Source: Candidatus Omnitrophota bacterium (GTDB lineage Bacteria > Omnitrophota > Gorgyraeia > JAHIPI01). From it: DNA of 34,479 bases. How positions within the stretch are numbered: position 1 is the first letter of the stretch; each line of letters opens with the position of its first letter. Below the pieces are notes generated by a model, which saw only the letters and a program-made list of their open reading frames with translations, had not been told where the DNA came from and made no database searches. The DNA is taken from contig JADHVZ010000022.1 of the NCBI GenBank assembly GCA_016783745.1, forward strand, positions 1-34,479. Direction: 5' to 3'. This document shows positions 8,209 to 16,457 of this stretch, in pieces. Made by a program: the position numbers and the translations under genes.

Positions 8209-8589
8209 ATGAGGAAGGTCTTTCTGCTTTTAGCCATAGCTGTATTGCTTGTAGCCCTTTCAATCGCATCTGTTTCACTTGCGGAGCAGAATAGCACCGG
8301 AAGACTCTTGAGAGAGGGGCTTCTGGGAGCAGGTGCCGGAGCGGTCGGAGGAGCGGCATCCGGCGGCGATGGCGGCGATTTATGGAAAGGCGCGCTTGCG
8401 GGAGCTGGGGTGAATATAGTAGGAGGTGCTCTACTTGATTCAATATCCGGCGAGCAGGTCAATACCGTTAACGAAGTCGATTCTATGAACTCTCAGGGGG
8501 CGTATCAGGAGGGTTACCAGAACGGTTTTGACAGCGGTTACAAGCAAGGGTTTAAGGAAGGATATAAGTCCGGCTTAAGAGACGAATAG
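8209..8589 (+). CDS. Small secreted/membrane glycine-rich protein with C-terminal [YF]xxG tetrapeptide repeats
   Basis: N-terminal signal/TM segment, glycine-rich GAGAGAVGGAASGGDGG, C-terminal YQEG-YQNG-FDSG-YKQG-FKEG-YKSG. SD GGGGGAG upstream. Confidence 0.75.
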   Translation: MRKVFLLLAIAVLLVALSIASVSLAEQNSTGRLLREGLLGAGAGAVGGAASGGDGGDLWKGALAGAGVNIVGGALLDSISGEQVNTVNEVDSMNSQGAYQEGYQNGFDSGYKQGFKEGYKSGLRDE

Positions 8590-8616
8590 CGGCCGGATAT
8601 TATATACACAATAGAA

Positions 8617-8648
8617 GAAGCGCCTGTTAAGGGGCGCTTCTTTTTTTT
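8617..8648 (+). terminator. Rho-independent terminator
   Basis: GAAGCGCC-tgttaag-GGGCGCTTC followed by TTTTTTTT. Confidence 0.9.
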
Positions 8649-8649
8649 C

Positions 8650-8687
8650 TTGTTATTGTAAACTTTAAGTGGTAAAATAGTTTACAA
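8650..8687 (+). promoter_or_regulatory. bioB promoter with overlapping BirA-type operator
   Basis: Operator TTGTAAAC (8656-8663)-N16-GTTTACAA (8680-8687). Promoter TTGTTA (8650-8655)-N17-TAAAAT (8673-8678). Confidence 0.85.
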
Positions 8688-9604
8688 TGAATATAAAAGA
8701 CCTCGACTCATTATTAAAAACTCCGCTGCCGGAGCTCATACCGCTGGCTGACCGCCTCAGAAAGGACCTGACCGGGAAGCGGCTGGAATTATGCAGTATT
8801 GTGAACGCGAAATCCGGATCATGCGGTGAAGACTGCAAATTTTGCGCTCAATCCTCAAGGCATTCCTGTGAAGTATCCACCTATCCCCTTAAAGAAAAAA
8901 GTGAGATCATAGATGCGGCGAAGAGGGCGAGTGAGATCGGTTCCGGGAGATTCGGCATCGTCACAAGCGGTAATAAATTGACTCCTGCGGAACTGGACGT
9001 GATAACCGATGCTATAGCCGAAATAAATTCGAAGGTCGGGATCCCCTTATGTGCCTCATTGGGGGCCTTAAGCGGAGACGACCTGAAAAAACTGAAGGAA
9101 GCCGGCCTTTCCAGGTATCATCACAATATAGAGACATCCCCCCGTTTTTATTCTCAAATCGTCTCAACGCACAGTTTCAAGGAGAGGGTGGACACGATCC
9201 ATGCTGCCAAGAGCGTGGGCCTCGAACTTTGCAGCGGCGGGATACTGGGGATGGGAGAGACCTGGCAGGATAGGATCGATATGGCGTTGCTTCTTAAGGA
9301 GCTTAACGTGGATTCGATCCCCATAAATCTGCTGGTCCCCATCAAGGGTACGGCGCTTGGATCTATTGATCCTATATCATGCGCCGATGCCGTAAGATCC
9401 ATATGTATATTCAGGATCATATTGAAGGATAAGACTATCAAGATCGCGGCAGGCAGGGAGAGTGTATTAAAGGATTTTCAGGCTTTAGGTTTTATGGCCG
9501 GAGCTAACGGGATGCTCATCGACGGATATCTGACCGTCGGGGGAAGGGGCGTGGAAGAGGACCGTAAGCTCGCGGAGGAAATCGAAAAATTATGGGAAGA
9601 ATAG
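8687..9604 (+). CDS. bioB: Biotin synthase
   Basis: Radical SAM CGEDCKFCAQSS motif; biotin operon context. Confidence 0.96.
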   Translation: MNIKDLDSLLKTPLPELIPLADRLRKDLTGKRLELCSIVNAKSGSCGEDCKFCAQSSRHSCEVSTYPLKEKSEIIDAAKRASEIGSGRFGIVTSGNKLTPAELDVITDAIAEINSKVGIPLCASLGALSGDDLKKLKEAGLSRYHHNIETSPRFYSQIVSTHSFKERVDTIHAAKSVGLELCSGGILGMGETWQDRIDMALLLKELNVDSIPINLLVPIKGTALGSIDPISCADAVRSICIFRIILKDKTIKIAAGRESVLKDFQALGFMAGANGMLIDGYLTVGGRGVEEDRKLAEEIEKLWEE

Positions 9605-10740
9605 AGAAATTCTTGAGTGAAAGAGAAGAGAGAGGACTTTTAAGGACTCTCGAGCCGGCGGATTCCAGGCATGACGGCAAGATCCGGTTTGAAGACGAAG
9701 AGTTTATCGATTTTTCCTCTAATGATTACCTGGGGCTTTCAGGCCATCCAAAAGTAAAAAATGCTTCTAAAAAGGCAATAGATGAATTTGGAGCGAGCGC
9801 GTCGGCATCACGGCTTTTAAGCGGTGATCTATCGCTCTGCCATAGATTAGAGGAAGCCACGGCTGAATTTAAAGGTAAGGAAAGCTCTTTAGTCTATAAT
9901 TCCGGATACCAGGCTAACGTAGGCATAATAAGCGCGCTCTGCAAAAAGGGCGACGCTATTTTTTTGGATGAGTTGAGCCATGCCAGCATAATAGACGGTA
10001 TGCTGCTTTCAGGGGCGAGATTTTTCACCTTCAGGCATAATGATCCGGGCCATTTACTGTCGCTTTTAAAAAAAGAGAGGCCAAGGTTTAAAGAAGCGCT
10101 GATAATCACGGAGACCATTTTTAGTATGGACGGTGACAGGTGTCCGCTTAGGGAAATAATAGGCCTGAAAGAGAGTTATGATTGCAGATTGCTGGTAGAT
10201 GAGGCCCACGCGACCGGTATATTCGGGAAAAACGGAAGCGGTGTGGCGGAAGAAGAGGGTTTAGCGGAAAAGGTGGATATGATAATGGGTACCTTCAGCA
10301 AGGCCCTGGGAAGCTTTGGTTCGTATGTGGCCACAACAGGCAGGATAAAGGATTATCTGATAAATTCATCAAGAAGCTTCATATATTCTACGGCTCTGCC
10401 GCCTTCAGTGATAGCGGCCAATTTAGCCGCCCTGGGTCTGATCAAAGAAGAGCCGTGGCGCAGAAGCGAGCTTCTGAAGAATAGCGATTATCTGCGCGGG
10501 GAATTATCGAAAAGTGGATTTACCGTCAAGGGCTCATCTCAGATCATCCCGATCATCCTGGGTGAAAGCCGAGCGGCAGCCGATATGAGCCGATGCCTTA
10601 AAGAAAAGGGGTATCGGGCGCTTCCGATAAGGCCTCCGACAGTCGCTATGGGAGAATCAAGATTACGGCTTTCTTTGACGTATTACCACAAAAAAGAGGT
10701 GCTGGAGAAGTTTGTACATGACATACAGGTATGTAGATAG
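9592..10740 (+). CDS. bioF: 8-amino-7-oxononanoate synthase (KAPA synthase)
   Basis: NDYLGLSGHP; GASASASRLLSGD; DEAHATGIFGKNGSGVAEE; GTFSKALGSFGSYV PLP-lysine motif. Confidence 0.94.
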   Translation: MGRIEKFLSEREERGLLRTLEPADSRHDGKIRFEDEEFIDFSSNDYLGLSGHPKVKNASKKAIDEFGASASASRLLSGDLSLCHRLEEATAEFKGKESSLVYNSGYQANVGIISALCKKGDAIFLDELSHASIIDGMLLSGARFFTFRHNDPGHLLSLLKKERPRFKEALIITETIFSMDGDRCPLREIIGLKESYDCRLLVDEAHATGIFGKNGSGVAEEEGLAEKVDMIMGTFSKALGSFGSYVATTGRIKDYLINSSRSFIYSTALPPSVIAANLAALGLIKEEPWRRSELLKNSDYLRGELSKSGFTVKGSSQIIPIILGESRAAADMSRCLKEKGYRALPIRPPTVAMGESRLRLSLTYYHKKEVLEKFVHDIQVCR

Positions 10741-11392
10741 AGGTTATAAGGATACGATAGCGCTTATTCCCGGATGGGCCGGCGACTACCGTATCTTTGC
10801 GATGCTGGATCTAAAGTCAAATTATTTATTACCGGTAGAGTTCTCGCCTTTCAGCTTTGAAAAAGACATCCTGCGCGCATTAAAAGAAAATAACTTAGAC
10901 AGGATCTCTTTGCTGGGGCATTCCATGGGGGCCTTCATGGCCTCAAAGTTTGCCGGAAAATTCCGGAGTATGATCCACCGGCTTATCCTGGTCAGCGTCA
11001 GAAAGAAGTATCCTGCCGCGGGCCTTGAGGAGATACGAAAGCGCCTCAATAAAAGCAAAAGAGGTTATCTGTATAAATTTTACAATGAATGCTTCTCGGA
11101 TAGCGGGGAGATGGCCTGGTTCAGAGAAAATCTTCTTAAAAAATACTGTAGTGAATTCGATCTGTCTTATTTGTTGAACTCCCTGGATTATCTGGAAGGC
11201 GCGGAAATAGACCCGCTTGACCTGAAAGACATAAAGGGATTGAGCATAATACACGGAGAACAGGATAAAATAGCTCCAGTAAACGAGGCTGCGGAAATAG
11301 GAAGGCATATACCCGGCGATTGTTTTACACATATTAAAGATGCAGGGCATATGCCTTTTTTAAGGAAGGATTTTTCGGAATTAATATGGTAA
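10712..11392 (+). CDS. Alpha/beta hydrolase, putative pimeloyl-ACP methyl ester esterase (BioH/BioG-type role)
   Basis: LIPGWAGDYRIF; nucleophile elbow GHSMG; C-terminal IIHGEQDKIAPVNEA and GHMPF. Located between bioF and bioC. Confidence 0.8.
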   Translation: MYMTYRYVDRGYKDTIALIPGWAGDYRIFAMLDLKSNYLLPVEFSPFSFEKDILRALKENNLDRISLLGHSMGAFMASKFAGKFRSMIHRLILVSVRKKYPAAGLEEIRKRLNKSKRGYLYKFYNECFSDSGEMAWFRENLLKKYCSEFDLSYLLNSLDYLEGAEIDPLDLKDIKGLSIIHGEQDKIAPVNEAAEIGRHIPGDCFTHIKDAGHMPFLRKDFSELIW

Positions 11393-12156
11393 GCAAGGAA
11401 ACCATAAGTAAGAACTTCTCCAGGCATGCCCGCCACTATGACAGTTATTCACAGATCCAGGATGCATGCGGCGCGCGGCTGATTTCAAAAGCGGGGCCAG
11501 GCCCTTTTGACAAGATACTGGATATAGGCTGTGGGACAGGCAGTTATACAAAGCTCTTAAGGGAAAGGTTTCCGTTATCGAAAATAAAGGCCCTGGACAT
11601 ATCTTCACGTATGATCGATATGGCAATGGAGAAACTAGAGGGTGAAAGAATAGAATTCGAGACAGGAGACGGCGAAAGGATATGCCCTGGTGAGACGTAT
11701 GATCTCATAAGCTCTAACGCGAGCCTTCAGTGGTTCGAGGATATAGGGCGCGCCTTAATGAGATATAAGTCCCTGCTTAATGCTGACGGCGCAGTCTTGT
11801 TTTCCGTATTCGGCCCGCGTACATTCGAGGAACTACAAAATTCGATCAAAAAAATGATGGGTAAAAGAGCATCTATGATCTGCTCCGCTTTTTTAAAAAG
11901 GCGGGATGTGGAAACTATTTTAAAACGCTTTTTTTTCGGGATTGAAATAGAGGAAAAAATATTCAAAAAAGATTTCGGATCGCTGTCAGCGCTGCTAAAG
12001 AATATAAAATATACCGGGACTTCAGGCGGGGGAATAATCGGAAAAGGTATCTGGACGCGAAAGGCTATGAACGATCTAGAAAAGATATACAGAGATATCT
12101 ATAAGGGCATAATGGCCACCTACCAGATATTCTTCTGTAAGGGCATAAGACTATGA
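11386..12156 (+). CDS. bioC: Malonyl-ACP O-methyltransferase
   Basis: KNFSRHARHYDSYSQIQ, SAM motif ILDIGCGTGSYT, LISSNASLQWF; biotin operon context. Confidence 0.9.
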   Translation: MVSKETISKNFSRHARHYDSYSQIQDACGARLISKAGPGPFDKILDIGCGTGSYTKLLRERFPLSKIKALDISSRMIDMAMEKLEGERIEFETGDGERICPGETYDLISSNASLQWFEDIGRALMRYKSLLNADGAVLFSVFGPRTFEELQNSIKKMMGKRASMICSAFLKRRDVETILKRFFFGIEIEEKIFKKDFGSLSALLKNIKYTGTSGGGIIGKGIWTRKAMNDLEKIYRDIYKGIMATYQIFFCKGIRL

Positions 12157-12842
12157 GAGGTATTTTTGTTACGGGCACGGATACGGGCGTCGGTAAATCT
12201 GTTGTCACAGGTCTCTTAGCCGGATATCTTGAGGATAAAGGCTATAGTGCCATAACCCAGAAATGGATACAGACCGGGAGCAAACGTTTTCCTTCTGACA
12301 TTGATGTGCATTTAAAGTTGATGGGCAGGCGGAGAAAAGATATAAAGGACGATCTGCCTTATATGTCCAGCTATAATCTGGGATTTCCTTCATCGCCTCA
12401 TTTGGCCGCGAAACTGGAGAAGAGAAGAATAAGGCCGGAAGTGATAAAAAAAAGCTGGAGGGTGCTGTCGAAGAGATTTGATTATACAATAGCCGAAGGC
12501 GTCGGGGGCGCCCTTGTCCCGTATAACGGTAAGAGGCTGGTTATTGACATAGCCGGGGAGCTCGGCCTTCCTGTATTAATAGTATGCGCTAACAAGCTGG
12601 GAGCCATCAATCATGCCGTTCTGACCGTCGAGGCGATCAGAAAAAGAAATATGAGGATCATCGGTTTAGTATTTAATCATATATCACGAACAGGGAATGA
12701 TATTATCTTAAAGGATAACCCGGATGCGATAAAAAAAGTCACGGGCGAGGATATACTGGGGTCAATACCGTATTCCGGCCGTAGAAATAGTCTGTATAAA
12801 GCGTTCCGGCCTATAGGTAAAAGGATCGCGGAGAAATTATAA
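12153..12842 (+). CDS. bioD: Dethiobiotin synthetase
   Basis: GIFVTGTDTGVGKSVVTGLL P-loop; EGVGGALVPY; NHAVLTVEAIR. Confidence 0.93.
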   Translation: MRGIFVTGTDTGVGKSVVTGLLAGYLEDKGYSAITQKWIQTGSKRFPSDIDVHLKLMGRRRKDIKDDLPYMSSYNLGFPSSPHLAAKLEKRRIRPEVIKKSWRVLSKRFDYTIAEGVGGALVPYNGKRLVIDIAGELGLPVLIVCANKLGAINHAVLTVEAIRKRNMRIIGLVFNHISRTGNDIILKDNPDAIKKVTGEDILGSIPYSGRRNSLYKAFRPIGKRIAEKL

Positions 12843-12843
12843 T

Positions 12844-14193
12844 ATGGATAAGTGGATCAAAAAAGATCTGAAATATGTATGGCATCCGTATACCCAGATG
12901 AAGGACTGCCGCGCCTTGCCTCCGGTATTGATAGAAAGAGCAAAGGGCTTTAAGCTGTATGATGCCGCGGGAAAATATTATTATGATACTATCTCAAGCT
13001 GGTGGTGTAATGTACACGGCCACAATCATCCTAAGATAAAAGAGGCGATTAAAAAGCAGGCAGACTCTCTCGAGCATGTATTATTCGCCGGTTTTACGCA
13101 TAAACCTGCGATCTTACTGGCGGAGAAGCTGGTATCTATTGCTCCGGAAGGCCTGAGGAAAGTATTTTTCTCAGACAACGGATCCACCTCTGTAGAGATC
13201 GCGCTGAAACTATCATTTCAATACTGGAATAACACAGGCAAGAAAAGAAAAAAAAGATTCATATCGCTCGATCACGCCTATCACGGCGATACCATAGGCG
13301 GCATGAGCGTAAGCGGGGTGGATCTGTTTAATGAGGTATTCAGTCCGCTGTTTTTTCCTTCATATAAGGCGCCTTCACCGTACTGCTATCGATGCCCGGT
13401 AAATAAGAAAAGGTCTTCTTGCACGGTTCAGTGCATAGATCATCTGGAGAATCTGTTAAGAAATAAGCAAGATGAGATCGCCGCTCTGATACTTGAACCA
13501 CTGATCCTGGCCGCGGGCGGAATGATCGTATATCCGGTCGAATATTTGAAGAAGGCCAGGAAGCTCACTAAGAAATACGGCGTGCATTTGATACTGGATG
13601 AGGTGGCGACCGGCTTCGGCAGGACCGGAAAGATGTTTGCGTCCGAATACGCCGGCGTGAGGCCCGATTTTATGTGTATATCCAAGGGGATAACAGCCGG
13701 CTATATGCCGTTAGGCGCGACATTGACTACCGATAAAGTTTATAAGGCTTTCTATTCAGACCATGAAAAGAGAAAAACCTTTTACCATGGCCATACATAT
13801 ACCGCGAATCCGCTTGCCTGCGCGGCGGCACTGGCAAGCCTTGATGTTTTTAAAGAGGAGGATACATTAAAAAAAGCGAATGAGCTGATCCCCGTATTTC
13901 ATAAAGGGATCGAAGGCTTCAGGGGCCTTCCTTTTGCCGGTGACGTCAGGTATATAGGCATGATAGGCGCAATAGAGCTGGTAAGGAACAAAAAGACAAA
14001 AAGGCCGTTTGATCCCAGGGAGAGGATAGGGGTGAAGATCTATCGGAAAGGCCTTAAGAGAAATCTTATTTTGCGGCCTCTGGGAGATATTGTATATTTG
14101 TTCCTGCCATTAAGCGTAAAAAGGAAAGAAATTGATTATGTGCTTGGGGAGACTTATGATATAATCTCATCGGGAGGTGGTTTAAATGTTTAA
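12844..14193 (+). CDS. bioA: Adenosylmethionine-8-amino-7-oxononanoate aminotransferase
   Basis: [58 protein letters not shown]. Confidence 0.95.
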   Translation: MDKWIKKDLKYVWHPYTQMKDCRALPPVLIERAKGFKLYDAAGKYYYDTISSWWCNVHGHNHPKIKEAIKKQADSLEHVLFAGFTHKPAILLAEKLVSIAPEGLRKVFFSDNGSTSVEIALKLSFQYWNNTGKKRKKRFISLDHAYHGDTIGGMSVSGVDLFNEVFSPLFFPSYKAPSPYCYRCPVNKKRSSCTVQCIDHLENLLRNKQDEIAALILEPLILAAGGMIVYPVEYLKKARKLTKKYGVHLILDEVATGFGRTGKMFASEYAGVRPDFMCISKGITAGYMPLGATLTTDKVYKAFYSDHEKRKTFYHGHTYTANPLACAAALASLDVFKEEDTLKKANELIPVFHKGIEGFRGLPFAGDVRYIGMIGAIELVRNKKTKRPFDPRERIGVKIYRKGLKRNLILRPLGDIVYLFLPLSVKRKEIDYVLGETYDIISSGGGLNV

Positions 14194-14371
14194 TCTGGGA
14201 ATGGGGGAACTTCTCGTAATACTGCTGATAGTCTTACTTCTATTCGGCGCGTCAAAACTGCCGGAGATCGCCAGGGCGCTCGGTAAATCAGTTAAAGAGT
14301 TTAAAAAAGCCGGCAAGGAAATAAAGGAAGATATTAAAAGCGTAGGCGAAGATAAAAAAGATCAAAGCTGA
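14186..14371 (+). CDS. tatA: Sec-independent protein translocase TatA/TatE
   Basis: [37 protein letters not shown]; TatA-type TM, FG hinge and amphipathic helix. Confidence 0.93.
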   Translation: MFNLGMGELLVILLIVLLLFGASKLPEIARALGKSVKEFKKAGKEIKEDIKSVGEDKKDQS

Positions 14372-14381
14372 TATCCTGTTT

Positions 14382-15098
14382 ATGTATGATAAAAAACTTA
14401 CTCTAGTCGAGCATCTCGAAGAGCTTAGAGGCAGTATCATAAGATCTATTATTTCCGTAGCAATAGCCTCGACCGCGGTGTATGCCTTCGTAGACAAAAT
14501 ACTCCCGGGCCTGGTCAAGCCAGTCGGGAGGCTCGTATTCATAGCCCCGCAGGAAGCCTTCATCTCAAGAATAAAAATAGCTTTTTTTGCGGGTATTTTA
14601 TTATCCGGCCCTTTTATACTGTTTCAGATATGGGGATTTATTTTCTCCGGCTTAAGTAAGAGTGAGAGCAAATATGTTCTTTTTTTCGCTCCGCTTTCGG
14701 TCTTATTTTTCTTTATAGGCGCTTCATTCGGTTATTTTATAATAGTTCCTATAGGCATAAAGTTCCTGCTCGGCTTCGCCAGTCAACTAATGGCGCCCAT
14801 GATAACGGTAAGTAAGTATATATCTTTTGTCGGTTTGCTTACAATATGTTTCGGAATACTCTTTGAAATGCCGCTGGTAAGCCTGTTTCTCACAAAAATA
14901 GGATTGGTCACACCGGAATTCTTATCCGCCAAGAGAAAACAGTCGATCGTAATAATATTTATAGTTTCCGCCGCACTTACTCCCCCGGATATCATCACTC
15001 AGTGTTTAATGGCTATTCCGCTTATTGCCCTGTATGAAATAAGCATAATCTTTTCAAAGATGTTAAAAGGAAGCAAGGTAAGTAAATCGAAAAAATGA
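14382..15098 (+). CDS. tatC: Sec-independent protein translocase TatC
   Basis: LVEHLEELRGSIIRSI N-terminal signature; six hydrophobic segments; follows tatA. Confidence 0.95.
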   Translation: MYDKKLTLVEHLEELRGSIIRSIISVAIASTAVYAFVDKILPGLVKPVGRLVFIAPQEAFISRIKIAFFAGILLSGPFILFQIWGFIFSGLSKSESKYVLFFAPLSVLFFFIGASFGYFIIVPIGIKFLLGFASQLMAPMITVSKYISFVGLLTICFGILFEMPLVSLFLTKIGLVTPEFLSAKRKQSIVIIFIVSAALTPPDIITQCLMAIPLIALYEISIIFSKMLKGSKVSKSKK

Positions 15099-15382
15099 CG
15101 GATGACGCAAAATACGAGTATTATCAAAAAGATCAGTTTGAAAAATTTGAGGGTACATGCTCCTGCTGCGGAGAATGCTGCGGTTCGACAGACGGAGATC
15201 CGTGCGCTGATCTGGCAAGGGATATGACGACGGGAAAATATTTTTGCAGGACTTACGAAGGCAGGCTGGGGCCAAGAGTGACTCTGAGCGGCAGGATGTT
15301 TGCCTGCGTTCCCATAAGAAGTATTGTGGAACAGGGGCTTTTAAGGGCTGATTGCGCCTATAATAGAATAAGCGAAAGATGA
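15095..15382 (+). CDS. Small cysteine-cluster protein
   Basis: CSCCGECCGSTDGDPC...YFC...FAC...C cysteine pattern; ATGA overlap with tatC. Confidence 0.6.
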   Translation: MTDDAKYEYYQKDQFEKFEGTCSCCGECCGSTDGDPCADLARDMTTGKYFCRTYEGRLGPRVTLSGRMFACVPIRSIVEQGLLRADCAYNRISER

Positions 15383-15391
15383 CCGAGGGGC

Positions 15392-16111
15392 ATGGGAATA
15401 TACATAAAGGGTAAACTGATCGGCCGCGGCAAAGCGGCAAGGGTCTATAAGATCAGCGAGGATCCTCATCACTTCGCGAGGAAGGAATTTTCCCCCATAG
15501 ATCCGGTTGTGATATGGAACTGGTTTTTCTACCACTCCCCGCATCCATTAAAAACAGAGGCGGGGCATAAATACGCTTTCTGGAAGAGAAAGGTGGCGCA
15601 CAAGTTATGTAAATATTTAGGCAGTGAAGTGTATATACCGGATGCCCTGGAGTTATGCCGTAACGGATTTACCACTGAATTTATCGAAGGCCGCAGGCCG
15701 GGCAGGGAAGAAAGGCGGGTATTCAGGGGCGCGGTCAGAAGGCTTGAGGATTTTTTCTCCGGGATAGGCATGCCCACATGGAGTTTCAGCAGGAGGAACC
15801 CGTTTGCCGGATCGAATTTTCTGACCAGGGGAAACATTATATTCATGATCGATTATGAGCAAAGTGTTCCTGTGCCCGACTCAAAAGGAGTGATAAATTA
15901 TGATACGATATATTTCGATAATGTCCAGGATTTTATTTTTAACAACAGGACACGCATCATCGATAAGCTAGGCAGGGACGAGACAAAACACCTCGAAGAG
16001 GCATTGCGGTTTTCAAAGAAATATCACTCTCAAATAGATATAAGGCCGAAGAACGTCACCAAGGTTATGAACTTTAGAAGAAAAGGAAAGAAGGGGCGGG
16101 GCCATGGCTAA
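15392..16111 (+). CDS. Protein-kinase-like (RIO/LPS-kinase-type fold) hypothetical protein
   Basis: GKLIGRGKAARVYKI glycine-rich loop; HHFARKEF with putative ATP lysine; TTEFIEGRRPG hinge-like; IIFMIDYEQS DxE-type segment. Confidence 0.55.
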   Translation: MGIYIKGKLIGRGKAARVYKISEDPHHFARKEFSPIDPVVIWNWFFYHSPHPLKTEAGHKYAFWKRKVAHKLCKYLGSEVYIPDALELCRNGFTTEFIEGRRPGREERRVFRGAVRRLEDFFSGIGMPTWSFSRRNPFAGSNFLTRGNIIFMIDYEQSVPVPDSKGVINYDTIYFDNVQDFIFNNRTRIIDKLGRDETKHLEEALRFSKKYHSQIDIRPKNVTKVMNFRRKGKKGRGHG

Positions 16112-16457
16112 GATATTAGGCATAATCTGGACGATCCTCGGATTGCTATGGCTATTTAAGCCGGAGATCCTGAAAAACAGGCTAAAAAGAAAAGTGGGCC
16201 GCAGGATGAAATGGATAGTGTACGGCTTTTTGATAGTATTCGGTTTTCTCATTGTCGCAAGCGTATTAAAAGCTCCCGGTCTTCCCGCGAAATTAGCAGG
16301 TATGATAGGGGCGGTGATCGCCGTAAAGGGTATGTTGCTTTTGTTTTCAAAGACATCGGATAGATTATGGCAGTGGTGGGCGGACATGCCCCTGATATAC
16401 TTCAGGCTGCAGGCGCTGATCGTCCTCGCTATAGGTATATTCTTATTTTCTTTTTAA
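16104..16457 (+). CDS. Small integral membrane protein of unknown function
   Basis: Three to four hydrophobic segments; overlaps the preceding gene by 8 bp. Confidence 0.6.
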   Translation: MAKILGIIWTILGLLWLFKPEILKNRLKRKVGRRMKWIVYGFLIVFGFLIVASVLKAPGLPAKLAGMIGAVIAVKGMLLLFSKTSDRLWQWWADMPLIYFRLQALIVLAIGIFLFSF

